The position numbers and the translations under genes are program-made. The notes under the pieces were generated by a model that saw only the letters and a list, made by a program, of their open reading frames with translations, had not been told where the DNA came from and searched no databases. Positions 7,798 to 16,693 of a stretch of DNA of 64,000 nucleotides are shown here, one piece after another (the first letter of the stretch is position 1; each line of letters opens with the position of its first letter). The DNA comes from Pseudomonas viridiflava (GTDB lineage: Bacteria > Pseudomonadota > Gammaproteobacteria > Pseudomonadales > Pseudomonadaceae), in NCBI RefSeq assembly GCF_900589395.1, contig NZ_UUIS01000048.1, positions 1-64,000 of the forward strand, in the 5' to 3' direction.

Positions 7798-9680
7798 TCG
7801 TTTACGCGGCGACCAAACAGCAATTCCTCAAAGACACCGATAACGACGATATCGAAGATGTCATTCTCAGGCACTTCAAAAAGGCCACAGGCAAGAACGT
7901 CGGCGCTTCGGAAATGATGTCGTGGCAGAGATCGTTGATGTATATGGCCAAGGTGCTCAGGGACGAAGAGTTGCCGAGCGATACTGGCTTGGCTATTGAA
8001 TTGCACATTCCGCAGTCTTCAAAGCGAATCGACTTTTTGCTTACCGGTCGCGATGAGCATCAGGCCAAAAAAGCTGTGTTGATCGAGTTGAAGCAATGGA
8101 GCAAGGCCAGCGCGACCACCAAGGACGCGATCGTCAAAACCGCCTTGGGCGGCGGGTTGGTTGAGACCATTCATCCGTCCTATCAAGTCTGGTCCTATGC
8201 AGCGTTGCTGGAAGGCTTCAACGAAGCGGTCTATGACAAAAGCATCGAGATTCGGCCCTGCGCCTACCTCCATAACTATGTCAGTGACGGCGTTATAGAC
8301 TCTGCCCACTACGCCCCTTACACCAGCAAGGCACCGCTGTTCCTCAAGGGCCCGGCAGAACTGGCGAAGTTGAGGAGTTTCCTTAAGCAGCACATCACCT
8401 ACGGCGACAACAAGGAAGTCCTTTACGAGCTCTCGGAAGGAAGAATTCGCCCTTCCAAGGCGTTGGCCGAGGCGCTTGCGGGGTTGATGACAGGCAAGCC
8501 TGAGTTCGTGTTGATCGATGATCAAAAAACGATCTTCGAATCAGCGCTGATGGCGGCAAGCGAAGCGTCCGCCGCATCGCCCAAGGTGTTGATCATCGAG
8601 GGTGGCCCAGGCACCGGGAAGACCGTCCTGGCAATCAACCTGTTGGTAAGGCTCACCGAACTGAAGCTGCTGAGCAAATACGTCTCCAAAAATGCGGCGC
8701 CCCGCAAGGTTTACGAAAGCAAGCTGGTGGGCACGGTCAAGCGCAGCCATTTCTCTCATTTCTTTTCCGGGTCCGGTGCCTTTATCGATACAGACCCCAA
8801 TGCCTACGACGCCCTTATCGTCGACGAGGCGCACCGGCTGAATGAGAAAAGCGGGCTTTACAGCAACCTGGGCGTCAACCAAATCAAGGAGCTGATTGAT
8901 TCTGCAAAATGCTCGATTTTCTTCATCGATGAAGACCAGCGTGTCACGTTGAGCGACATTGGCAGCAAGCAGGCAATTCGCGCCTTTGCCAAAGAAAAGG
9001 GCGCGACTGTTGAAGAGCTTGTGCTCTCGTCGCAGTTTCGCTGCAGCGGCTCTGATGGTTACCTGGCGTGGCTGGATGACACGCTCGACATTCGCCCTAC
9101 AGCGAACCCCATGCTCGACACCCATGAATATGAATTCAAGGTATTCGACTCGCCGCAATCGATGCATGCGGCCATCGAACATAAAAACCATGAAAACAAG
9201 GCCAGGGTTGTCGCGGGTTATTGCTGGCCCTGGAGCAGTAAGAAGGATGCTCAAGCGTCAGACATCATCATTGGCGATCAATACAAGCGCCAATGGAACC
9301 TGGATCAGGACGGTAGCTTGTGGATCATCGCTGACAATTCCATCGATCAAGTCGGCTGTATCCATACCTGTCAGGGGCTGGAAGTCGATTACATTGGCGT
9401 CATCATCGGTCCGGATCTTGTCGTGCGTGACGGCAAGGTCGTGACGTCACCGCATGAGCGGGACAAGCGGGACAAATCCATTCGTGGCTGGAAGAAGCTG
9501 ATGAAAGAACAGCCGGCACTGGCGAAAAAAGAGACCGACCTGATTATTAAAAACACCTATCGAACCCTTATGACTCGGGGGATGAAGGGCTGTTACCTGT
9601 ACTGTACCGATCAAGAGACGGCGGACTATTTCAAAAGCCGGATAACTGAATACATCCAGCCCGAAATACAACCTGCATAA
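7794..9680 (+). CDS. PD-(D/E)XK nuclease-DUF2075 helicase (Schlafen-like SF1 ATPase)
   Basis: The protein is 628 residues from GTG 7794, chosen because homologues begin 'MIVYxATKxxFL' and AAGGA lies eight bases upstream. The N-terminal domain has 'RIDFLLTGRD' (Asp about residue 79) and 'VLIELKQW' (Glu98-x-Lys100), a PD-(D/E)XK nuclease signature. The DUF2075 helicase core follows: Walker A 'GGPGTGKT' at about 270-277, Walker B 'ALIVDEAHR' at about 339-347, then 'FFIDEDQRV', 'SSQFRCSGSDGYL', 'IHTCQGLEVDYIGVI' and 'YRTLMTRGMKGCYLY' as later SF1 motifs. Members are cytosolic nucleic-acid translocases and occur often in defence islands. The gene is intact in an otherwise decaying neighbourhood. 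Confidence 0.85.
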   Translation: MIVYAATKQQFLKDTDNDDIEDVILRHFKKATGKNVGASEMMSWQRSLMYMAKVLRDEELPSDTGLAIELHIPQSSKRIDFLLTGRDEHQAKKAVLIELKQWSKASATTKDAIVKTALGGGLVETIHPSYQVWSYAALLEGFNEAVYDKSIEIRPCAYLHNYVSDGVIDSAHYAPYTSKAPLFLKGPAELAKLRSFLKQHITYGDNKEVLYELSEGRIRPSKALAEALAGLMTGKPEFVLIDDQKTIFESALMAASEASAASPKVLIIEGGPGTGKTVLAINLLVRLTELKLLSKYVSKNAAPRKVYESKLVGTVKRSHFSHFFSGSGAFIDTDPNAYDALIVDEAHRLNEKSGLYSNLGVNQIKELIDSAKCSIFFIDEDQRVTLSDIGSKQAIRAFAKEKGATVEELVLSSQFRCSGSDGYLAWLDDTLDIRPTANPMLDTHEYEFKVFDSPQSMHAAIEHKNHENKARVVAGYCWPWSSKKDAQASDIIIGDQYKRQWNLDQDGSLWIIADNSIDQVGCIHTCQGLEVDYIGVIIGPDLVVRDGKVVTSPHERDKRDKSIRGWKKLMKEQPALAKKETDLIIKNTYRTLMTRGMKGCYLYCTDQETADYFKSRITEYIQPEIQPA

Positions 9681-9704
9681 ACCTCCCAACCTGCCCTACC
9701 GCCC

Positions 9705-9738
9705 TATAAAACCCCGCCACCCGAAAAGGCAGCGGGGC
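9705..9738 (-). terminator. Rho-independent terminator for the minus-strand small gene
   Basis: GCGGGG/CCCCGC arms (9712-9717 and 9732-9737) with a 14-base loop are followed on the minus strand by TTTTATAG. It may also stop transcripts from the helicase gene on the other strand, though that side has no T run. Confidence 0.65.
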
Positions 9739-9783
9739 CCACACGACACAAGCAACTCACCTGATCCCGTCAGGCAACGGCCC

Positions 9784-10032
9784 TTACACCTCCCCTACTT
9801 CCGTGCTCATCACCGGCCACTGATCCAGCACCTGGTCTAGCGTCAGGTGCGCCTGGGTGATCAAGTGCATGCCGGCCATGGCCAGGTGGCGTGGCGGACC
9901 TTGCAGGTTATCGGCGCTCTCATGGACCGTGGCGGTCGCGCAGCGCAGCAGCTCCACGGCATGGGCCAGGCGGCATTCGAGGAGGCTCAAGGTAAATTCG
10001 AGGGTGGGTGGATCGGGGACGATCTTTTTCAT
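9784..10032 (-). CDS. Small Pseudomonas protein, DUF3077/DUF6124-like
   Basis: The protein is 82 residues and begins MKKIVPDPP, the typical opening of the small DUF3077/DUF6124 family that is abundant in Pseudomonas. The body ('TLSLLECRLAHAVELLRCATATV', 'LAMAGMHLITQAHLTLDQVL') is a helical bundle. A GGAG motif lies seven to ten bases before ATG 10032. The frame is open for another 88 codons upstream, but only this start matches the family and has the ribosome-binding site. Function is unknown. The terminator just downstream is of the kind usually found after these genes. Confidence 0.75.
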   Translation of the reverse strand: MKKIVPDPPTLEFTLSLLECRLAHAVELLRCATATVHESADNLQGPPRHLAMAGMHLITQAHLTLDQVLDQWPVMSTEVGEV

Positions 10033-10458
10033 GGGTACAACTCCGCTTATACAGATGGAGCCGTTCACCCATTGCCTACCAAACGCCGGGTGGCGGCCGT
10101 GCACAAGTTGGTAGGACCGGTTAGCGGAACCCGGCGCGCCCGAAGACGCCCTGCGCACGGCCCCCATAATTGCAGGCCGAGAAAAAGCGCCTCGCAAAAG
10201 GTGGCGCCTTGCGCCGCTAAACCTCAGGCCTACCAAACCTGATCGCTGGATTTGCAGCGACGTTCGGAGGGTAGTGACCGAAATTGACGAACGCAAGCGG
10301 TCGGGATTTTCTCGGAAATTTCCTTCAATAGAAAGAGAAGCGTCTTGCTATCACCTGTAGAAATTAGAAATATCTGGCAGATTCAGGCGCCGATGCGTGA
10401 CATGCGGCCATCCAGTTTTCCGGACTCGACTGTTCGTTCAGCAAAGCCAGCCTACGCT
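10033..10458. other. 426-bp intergenic region, no gene
   Basis: This is the promoter side of the small DUF3077-like gene and the downstream side of the JAB-domain gene. A segment at about 10374-10420 resembles one at about 11377-11423 in the gap on the other side of the JAB gene. No RNA gene or ORF worth calling is seen. Confidence 0.4.
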
Positions 10459-11196
10459 CTACCTACGCAACAATTCATGCCTGAAACGCGCCTCCAGCGA
10501 CGGTATTTCCAGCAGCACGTCTTCGTCCTGCCACACGTCATAGGAACGCTCTGTCTCGATATCGCCAGCCATAAAATCATCGTCGACTGGAGCCTCTTCA
10601 TCGATCTCTTCATACAGCGACGATGTGTAGCCCTTGATCCACAGCTTGCGTTTCTCGGCAGTGATCACATAACCGGAAGTGTATTCACTGCCGGCCAGGC
10701 GAACAGGTTCTGCCGTTCCCTTGCGGCTGAGCGCTGTGATGGCAATGACCAGGTGCGCCAGTTCGTCCATGTCCGGACAAACTAACTCATGAAGGGTCGG
10801 CCAGAACTCCATGTCCGCGTCAGAGGCTCGCCACCCCTTATTATCGTTGACCTCGGTGAGGTCCTCGTAAGGGTGCGAGTGGAACGTGCCGATCAACTCC
10901 AGTTGCGGCCAGTATTCCCCGAAGAAATCGCGTTTCATCGCGATGGATTCGAAGTCGGGGCGCACCCAATCGGTGTGCCGCAGGGCCGAGGTTTCGACGG
11001 TGGCGACCACTGCGACCAGGCGTGCTGGAAGGCCCTTGCGTACAGGCAGCGCATACCCCCACAGCAAGCCGAAGGTTTCGAGACTCTTGTTGCTCCGGCC
11101 TCGCTCATGGGCTTTGTGCGACACCTCATAAGCTTCGATGGCCGAAGTCAGCAGTTGCGGCAGGACATGATCCTCGATGATGACTTGTGTACGCAC
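10459..11196 (-). CDS. JAB/MPN-domain (JAMM-type) protein
   Basis: The protein is 245 residues from GTG 11196, which has GGGAGG upstream. The central part has 'LIGTFHSHPYEDL' followed by 'WRASDADMEFW', which fits the JAMM zinc signature H-x-H...S-x2-D, and an upstream glutamate in 'SLETFGLLWG' could be the general acid/base. JAMM proteins cleave isopeptide or similar bonds (deubiquitinase-like, cysteine desulfurylase-type). No E1, E2 or ubiquitin-like partner is next to it, so a CBASS- or Bil-type operon is not supported. The spacing between the HSH and the S..D is longer than in canonical members. Confidence 0.7.
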   Translation of the reverse strand: MRTQVIIEDHVLPQLLTSAIEAYEVSHKAHERGRSNKSLETFGLLWGYALPVRKGLPARLVAVVATVETSALRHTDWVRPDFESIAMKRDFFGEYWPQLELIGTFHSHPYEDLTEVNDNKGWRASDADMEFWPTLHELVCPDMDELAHLVIAITALSRKGTAEPVRLAGSEYTSGYVITAEKRKLWIKGYTSSLYEEIDEEAPVDDDFMAGDIETERSYDVWQDEDVLLEIPSLEARFRHELLRR

Positions 11197-11583
11197 GTGT
11201 TCCTCCCTGGGAATGCATGACGGCCTGCGGCGCTGCGCGAAGGCCCGGTTAAAAACCCGCACATGATAGCAAATCGCCTGACACCGATCCGGGTCGGGAA
11301 GACTGCCTGTGAGGCCATCGCACGGCCAATAAAACCCTCGCCACCTTTTCAGGCCGCAGGGTCCCCCAGGACGAATCTGACAGGTTCAGGTGCTGATGCA
11401 TGACATGGGCGCCATCCGGTGCAGTGATACAGACCTGACAAACAAGCAGTCCTCACTGGCCTCATCCTCGGATCGCCGCCCGGGTCAGAGCCTCTCCCAC
11501 ATCGACCGCGTTGGCTTTATGAACAGGTGATTTACAGGCATCATCCCTGCACGCCTGCCATCCGCTTCCAGAGTCCCCACGCC
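11197..11583. other. 387-bp intergenic region with an orphan terminator-like hairpin
   Basis: At about 11330-11363 the minus strand reads ACCCT...AGGGT followed by TTTTATT, closely resembling the terminator at 9705-9738 that follows the DUF3077-like gene, but here no such gene lies in front of it. The nearby segment at about 11377-11423 repeats, imperfectly, the one at 10374-10420. This suggests a duplicated and eroded copy of the small-gene unit. Confidence 0.4.
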
Positions 11584-11823
11584 ATGCCCCAGGAAAAAAT
11601 CGATCTCCTCCGCCTGCAAAAGCCTATCCGCGACGAGATGAACGACCTGCTCCGCGCGCTCAATGCCGCCAGCACCCGCGAGGACATTGAAGCCGAGCGC
11701 GCCATTCAGATCGAGTCGATCCAGGCCCTGCAAAACACCAAGCGCCTGCGCCCGGCGGATGCCGAAGCGCTGTTCATCATTTTCGATGACGCGGCAGAGG
11801 CGAAACTGGAAAACCTGCCCTGA
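11584..11823 (+). CDS. Small hypothetical protein (79 aa)
   Basis: From ATG 11584 the product begins MPQEKIDLLRLQKPIRDEM and is charged, helical and soluble ('REDIEAERAIQIESIQ', 'LRPADAEALFIIFDDAAEAK'). The codon usage looks like that of chromosomal genes here. The frame is open from 11527, but the later ATG gives a more usual start. No family or partner is recognised. Confidence 0.5.
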   Translation: MPQEKIDLLRLQKPIRDEMNDLLRALNAASTREDIEAERAIQIESIQALQNTKRLRPADAEALFIIFDDAAEAKLENLP

Positions 11824-11933
11824 CGGTTGTGTAGCCCTCGGCAAGACGGTCACTCTGTATTCCCGGCCGAGAGTCGCTTGGCGCCGTCATTGCTGTGCGC
11901 CCACGAATCATCACCGCCAACACGCCGGATCCT

Positions 11934-12644
11934 TCATCGCTCGTAATAGAACTTGGCGGGATAGTTGTAGTTGCGTTCCCGCTCCGCGCACCATTCGGGG
12001 AAGTCGCCTGTGGGGTTTTCCGAATAGGCTTTCCAGTCTGTGATAAGGCGATCGAAATACTCCACTTCACGTGTCAGGTGAGCCAGCGCTTCGGGATCGG
12101 GGGCTTTGGCGATGTAACCTCGGGCAAGTTCTACCGCTGAAGTCGCCTCGTCAACGCTGCCCAGGAAGACCGACTCGTCGAGATGATGGGTGGCGTGGTC
12201 AGCCCATCCCAGCGCGAAGTCGATCAATACCTTGCGCACGGGTAAATCGTCGGGGCACATGGACAGTGCCCTTCTAAGCAGCGCGGGATCACGGTTGAGC
12301 AGCCCGAGCCATCGCACGGGCAAGGCTGCTTCTGCATCCTCCTCCATCCATGCCCCCAGCGTCGGCAGCAGAAACCGGGCGGTGAGCGGCTGCGTAAGAA
12401 ACTGATGGGCTTGCGAGGTGCGCGAATTGGCTTCGAGGATTTCGATGGCGGCGCGGCGTGCAGTGGCGCTGTCAAACGAACGGGATGCGACGAGAAACTG
12501 TTCAAGTGCAGCAAAGGCTTCGCGGCGCAGTCCTTGTTCGCGGTATCGACAATAGCTCGCCAGTGGTTTCAGATCGGCCTGGGCATCGAAGCTTTGTGCA
12601 AGCGCCAGAAGACCTTCGAAGTTATCTTTGTTCCAGTAATACAC
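11934..12644 (-). CDS. Hypothetical protein with helical-repeat character
   Basis: I take the GTG at 12644 (reads VYYWNKDNFEGLLALAQ), because the 43 residues encoded further upstream are not protein-like; the frame itself reaches 12773. The 236-residue product is alpha-helical throughout ('ALEQFLVASRSF', 'ATARRAAIEILEANSRT', 'LPTLGAWMEEDAEAALPVRWL', 'CPDDLPVRKVLIDF') and looks like a HEAT/TPR-style array. No catalytic motif, signal peptide or membrane segment is visible. It is divergent from the glyoxalase-like gene. Confidence 0.6.
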   Translation of the reverse strand: MYYWNKDNFEGLLALAQSFDAQADLKPLASYCRYREQGLRREAFAALEQFLVASRSFDSATARRAAIEILEANSRTSQAHQFLTQPLTARFLLPTLGAWMEEDAEAALPVRWLGLLNRDPALLRRALSMCPDDLPVRKVLIDFALGWADHATHHLDESVFLGSVDEATSAVELARGYIAKAPDPEALAHLTREVEYFDRLITDWKAYSENPTGDFPEWCAERERNYNYPAKFYYER

Positions 12645-12778
12645 GGTAGTCAGCCCTGGGAAGTTCAGCGCCGAACCTATACTCCGCGAGCGTTGCAGGC
12701 AAGCTGGAAGCCCTGTCTCATTAAATGGGTGCTGCTGCCAAGCGCCTGAGCACCGCAGCGAATTAAAGGGCATTAGCC

Positions 12779-13435
12779 ATGGAAATAGATCATATTTTTG
12801 TTTGCGTGAAGGATGAAAATCACGGCGCTGAGGCCCTGAAATCCCTCGGGCTTGTTGAGGGAACGCCCAACGTGCACCCAGGCCAGGGCACTGCCAACAG
12901 GCGGTTTTTCTTGCGCAATGCGTTTATCGAGCTGTTGTACCTCACTGATGAGTCAGAGGCTCAAAGTGACCTGACCGCGCCCACCCGACTCTTCGAACGC
13001 CTCACCTGCGCAGAGGGGGCCGCGGCCCCCTTCGGGATTTGCTTCAGGCCCTCCATCGCCGGCGAGAAACCCATGTTTCCTGTCTGGGCGTATCGGCCTG
13101 TTTACCTACCCGCTGCACTGAGCGTCGATGTGGGGCATGCGCCTGTATCGGAACCCATGTGGTTTTTTCTGTCGTTTGCCAAGCGGCCCGATGAGGCGCC
13201 GAGAGAGCGAGCGCAGCCGTTGGAACACCCCAATGGCTTTCGCGACATCACGTTTGTGCGCGTGACCACGCCCAGCCGCCAAGTGTTTTCTACCGCTGCC
13301 AACTGTGCCAATCAGCTTAAGGGGTTTGAGATGGTTCAGGGTGATGAGCATTTGATTGAATTGGAGATCGATCATGGTGCAAGCGCGCAGACCATCGATT
13401 TGCGTCCAGAGCTGCCGATGATTATCAACGGGTGA
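12779..13435 (+). CDS. VOC/glyoxalase-like domain protein
   Basis: The protein is 218 residues. The N-terminus 'MEIDHIFVCV' and the segment 'RRFFLRNAFIELLYLTD' are the first beta-alpha-beta module and metal-ligand strand of the vicinal-oxygen-chelate fold (Glyoxalase_3-like), and 'FRDITFVRVTTPS' starts a second module. Family members are metal-dependent lyases, isomerases or dioxygenases, or resistance proteins; the substrate cannot be told from sequence. The gene stands alone between a minus-strand gene and a plus-strand pseudogene. Confidence 0.7.
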   Translation: MEIDHIFVCVKDENHGAEALKSLGLVEGTPNVHPGQGTANRRFFLRNAFIELLYLTDESEAQSDLTAPTRLFERLTCAEGAAAPFGICFRPSIAGEKPMFPVWAYRPVYLPAALSVDVGHAPVSEPMWFFLSFAKRPDEAPRERAQPLEHPNGFRDITFVRVTTPSRQVFSTAANCANQLKGFEMVQGDEHLIELEIDHGASAQTIDLRPELPMIING

Positions 13436-13567
13436 GGCAGTGACATCACCGTGATGCACTGAATAGCGCTGCCGCTAACTAAAGCGCGTGGATACGTTAA
13501 TCGACCAGAACTTCGTGCCATTCGCTGTAGCGAGGCCACGCCACTCATATTTCAAGAGCGCGCTTTG

Positions 13568-14316
13568 ATGAATGCCACCCACCAAGCCTTGACCCAGGCT
13601 TACAAGCACATTCTGTCTACCCTGCCGCTGCATTGGCTTGATCGCAGCCAGTCCCACACACCCGAGTTTGCAAAGCTTTCAGGGCTGTTTCTTCCCGGGG
13701 CATCGCAGGCCTACGAACAAGCCTCCCGACGCATCATGGTCGTGGGGCGGGAAACGCGGCGCTGGAACATTACCAACAATGAAGTGCCATTTATTGACCT
13801 GGATGAATACATTCAAAGAGCCATGGCCAAGCAGCAGGCTTGCTTGACGCAATACATGTCAAAACCCAAAGACAAAGGCGCCAGCTTTTTTAACCTGCTT
13901 CGTGCGCTGGCCGCCGATCATGGGAATGAGGGTATCGCTTGGGCCAATTTATTCAGTTTTGCCTGGGATGGAAAATCGCCGATGCGTTGGCCGAAATACC
14001 GTGAACTTGAGGCGATCTCTATGCAGCTATTAAAAACCCAGGTCGACATCCTCAAGCCAGACATCATCATTTTTGCCAATGGTGCCAGCAGCGCCAAAGC
14101 TCGCCGAACGTATTTTCCGCATACCGGTGAACACAGCGTATGCACTCAATTGGCTGATTATCGTGAACAAGGGATTGCCAAGGACCAACTCTGGCAGTTT
14201 TGCCTGAACGGGAGCATTCAGTGTTACAGCATCCAAGCAGTATCAGCAAGGCCTCCAGAGAGGCACGGCAGTTTTTGCTGGAGCGGGTACTGCGCAAGGA
14301 CGTTGTCGAGGCTTGA
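13568..14316 (+). pseudogene. Uracil-DNA-glycosylase-superfamily-like protein, C-terminus frameshifted
   Basis: The main frame from ATG 13568 has 'RRIMVVGRETRRWN' (about residues 57-70) and 'PDIIIFANGASS', an alpha/beta layout like the UDG superfamily. After about 14200 the frame continues as an unlikely arginine- and serine-rich tail. The +1 frame instead gives 'QHPSSISKASREARQFLLER' and 'VLRKDVVEA' to TGA at 14314. HPSS fits the second UDG motif (HPSP), so a single-base frameshift between about 14160 and 14225 is inferred. Whether it had glycosylase activity is unknown, since the first motif lacks the usual GxxP. Confidence 0.6.
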
Positions 14317-14489
14317 GGTGTGAGCAACTTCACGACGGCTGCGCAGCCGGTCGAACCCGGACAGAGCGCGCTCCTTGTCTGTGTTTGCCGTGAGATAGCG
14401 AGGCGACATGCGTAGGCGGGTCTGCTAAGGACGCCTTGCTGACGCCCCTGTACAATCACCGGTTTCCGGCATTCGAGGGCTGTTTCCCC

Positions 14490-15611
14490 ATGCAGTCGCT
14501 GCTTGAAACCTTTCACGACAGCGCCCTGGACCTGATGGCTTGCGGTGCGGCTGTGGAACCATGGCTAGGCCAGTTCGCCCTTTTCCTGCAGTCTCGTCTG
14601 CCCGGCTCGACCGTCGGCATCAGTGTGCTCGACCGTCCTGGCCGTACGTTCCGTCACTCGACCTTCCCGGCGCTGCCACGCGCCTTCAGCGAGCGTCTGG
14701 AAAACAACATTATCGTCACCGACCGTGGCACCTGTGGTCTGGCGATCTTGAGTGGGCGACCGATCGATGTACCGGATGTCACCGCCGATGCGCGCTTTGC
14801 GCCGCAATGGACCGCCTTACTGCAGCAGTATGGGCTGACGTCCATCCTGTCGACCCCGGCGCTGGACGTGGAGAGTACGCCGCAGGGCTGCATCGCAGTG
14901 CTGCATGCGGTGGCCACGCCGCTGGATGCCGATCAGCACGCGTTGATTCAAGCCGCAGCCACGCTGTGCGCCAAGGTGTGTCGCTACAGCCGTACGCGGG
15001 AGTCGCATCAGTTGCTGATCGGTGAGCTGGAGCACCGGATGCGCAATATCTTTGCCGTCATCGGCGGTGTGGCGGATGTGACGCTGAAAAGCAACCCGGA
15101 GCCGAAGGGGTTCAGGGAGGCGTTCGGCAAGCGGCTGGTGATGATGCACCGTGCGCATGCGATTGCCATGAGTGCCGATGAAATGGATCTGGGCACGCTG
15201 CTGCACGAGGTGCTGGGGCCTTATGCCGGCCATTTCGATATCCAGTGCCAAGGACCGGCGGTGCAGTTGGTGCCGGAGGCGGCTTCGGCGCTGGCTCTGG
15301 TGATCAATGAGCTGGCCACCAATGCAGCGAAATACGGCGCGCTTTCGGTGCCGGGCGGGGTGTTGCAGGTGCAGTGGTCTGTTGCGCCTGAGGATGGCCG
15401 GGCGGAGCCCGTGTTTGGCATGGCGTGGATGGAAAGTAACGGGCCTTGTGTGGCGCCGCCGGCGCGCAAAGGGTATGGCACGGCGATGATCAATGGCAGC
15501 CTGCGCAATGCCTTTGAGGGGGCGGCAGTGCTGGCGTATGAGCCGGCGGGGTTCCGGTGTGAGATCAGGGCGCCGTTTACGGAGCGGCTTGGGAAGCGCG
15601 CAAGCCTGTAA
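14490..15611 (+). CDS. GAF-HWE-type sensor histidine kinase
   Basis: The product is 373 residues from ATG 14490. Residues about 1-165 form a GAF-like sensor domain ('LPGSTVGISVLDRPGRTFRH', 'DRGTCGLAILSGRPIDVPDV', 'GCIAVLHAVATPL'). The phosphoacceptor box 'GELEHRMRNIFAVIGG' at about 180-195 is of the HWE/HisKA_2 type (His followed by RxxN), and the ATPase N-box is 'LALVINELATNAAKYGAL'; the G-box is short ('GYGTAMINGSL'). No membrane segment is seen, so it is a cytosolic sensor. No response regulator is adjacent, making it an orphan kinase, possibly acting in the general stress or a light/redox pathway. Confidence 0.85.
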   Translation: MQSLLETFHDSALDLMACGAAVEPWLGQFALFLQSRLPGSTVGISVLDRPGRTFRHSTFPALPRAFSERLENNIIVTDRGTCGLAILSGRPIDVPDVTADARFAPQWTALLQQYGLTSILSTPALDVESTPQGCIAVLHAVATPLDADQHALIQAAATLCAKVCRYSRTRESHQLLIGELEHRMRNIFAVIGGVADVTLKSNPEPKGFREAFGKRLVMMHRAHAIAMSADEMDLGTLLHEVLGPYAGHFDIQCQGPAVQLVPEAASALALVINELATNAAKYGALSVPGGVLQVQWSVAPEDGRAEPVFGMAWMESNGPCVAPPARKGYGTAMINGSLRNAFEGAAVLAYEPAGFRCEIRAPFTERLGKRASL

Positions 15612-15744
15612 ATTACTGCACCTGTGCCGCCGTCGTGGCGGGCCAGCGTCAGACCGTGCTCAGTCAGCACACTATACGATTACATGAAGTCATGATCTGG
15701 AGACTGATCACCCCTCGCATCAATGGATGCACACAGGCACCCTC

Positions 15745-16182
15745 ATGGAAAAAACAATACGGCTCGCCACGGTTGAAGACATCCCCGCCATGTTCGAGAT
15801 TCGAACCGGTGTGCGGGAAAACCATCTTTCTTATCAACAGCTGGCTGACATGGGGATTACCCCGCAGACCCTCCAGCAGGCCCTTGCCGAGGCGCCCTGC
15901 GCGTGGGTGGCCGAGGTGGCGGGCGTGCCGGTCGGTTTTTCCATGGCGGATGCCGAGGACGGCTGCGTGTTTGCGGCGTTCGTGCTGCCTGGGTTCGAAG
16001 GCCATGGGCTGGGGCGTGCGTTGATGGAAAAGGCCGAGGTGTTTCTGTTTCAGGATCACGAGGTTCTGTGGCTGGAGACGGCTGAGGCAAGCCGGGCCAG
16101 TGGTTTTTATCGGAGGCTTGGCTGGCAGGTTGTGAAGCGCTTGCCGGAGGGGGATGTGCGTTTTGAGAAGCGTCGGGTTTAG
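15745..16182 (+). CDS. GNAT-family N-acetyltransferase
   Basis: The protein has 145 residues and starts MEKTIRLATVEDIPAMFEIR. The acetyl-CoA pyrophosphate loop is visible in 'VLPGFEGHGLGRALMEKAE' (R/Q-x2-G-x-G/A pattern as 'GHGLGRAL'), followed by 'ASRASGFYRRLGWQ', a standard GNAT C-terminal strand. The substrate cannot be predicted. A start at 15727 adds six residues. The gene is monocistronic, with tandem repeats directly downstream. Confidence 0.85.
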   Translation: MEKTIRLATVEDIPAMFEIRTGVRENHLSYQQLADMGITPQTLQQALAEAPCAWVAEVAGVPVGFSMADAEDGCVFAAFVLPGFEGHGLGRALMEKAEVFLFQDHEVLWLETAEASRASGFYRRLGWQVVKRLPEGDVRFEKRRV

Positions 16183-16233
16183 CGGGGTGCTGGTCATTGA
16201 GGTGGTTTTTTGAGTTTGTAGTCAGGGTCAGGT

Positions 16234-16660
16234 GTCTGTTGCGCTTGTGCCGTAGTCATCGCGGGCAGAGCCCCCTCCCACAGTTTCTGAGCTGGCTTGG
16301 GGATCGGGTTGTGTCAGTGGCACTTTCAGGGCAAGGCCAGGCAGGTCTCTGTTGCGCCTGTGCCGTAGTCATCGCGGGCAGAGCCCCCTCCCACAGTTTC
16401 TGAGCGGGCTTGGGGATCGGGTTGTGTCAGTGGCATTTTCGGGGCAAGGCCAGGCAGGTCTCTGTTGCGCCTGTGCCGTAGTCATCGCGGGCAGAGCCCC
16501 CTCCCACAGTTCTGAGCGGGCTGGAGGAGAGCGTTGTGTCAGTGGCACTTTCAGGGCAAGACCAGGCATCGATCTGTTGCGCCTGTACGGCAGTCATCGC
16601 GGGCAGAGCCCCCTTCCACAGTTATGAGCGGGCTCGGGGATGCCCGGGATTGTGATCCGG
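16234..16660. repeat. Tandem array of four 113-bp repeats
   Basis: Near-identical units begin at 16241, 16354, 16467 and 16579 (periods 113, 113, 112). Each contains 'CCGTAGTCATCGCGGGCAGA' (or a variant of it) followed by 'GCCCCCTCCCACAG', which resembles Pseudomonas REP cores, and a 'GGGTTGTGTCAGTGGC' tail in most copies. The first and last copies are the most divergent. Open frames across the array are by-products of the repeat. It separates the GNAT gene from the 3' end of the AraC regulator gene. Confidence 0.9.
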
Positions 16661-16693
16661 GGAACGTTTGTTCGCTGAAGCGGCGCTGAGTGA

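Noticed and set aside
10459..11196. CBASS or ubiquitin-like operon based on the JAB domain
   Set aside because: No E1, E2, cyclase or ubiquitin-like gene is adjacent on the same strand.
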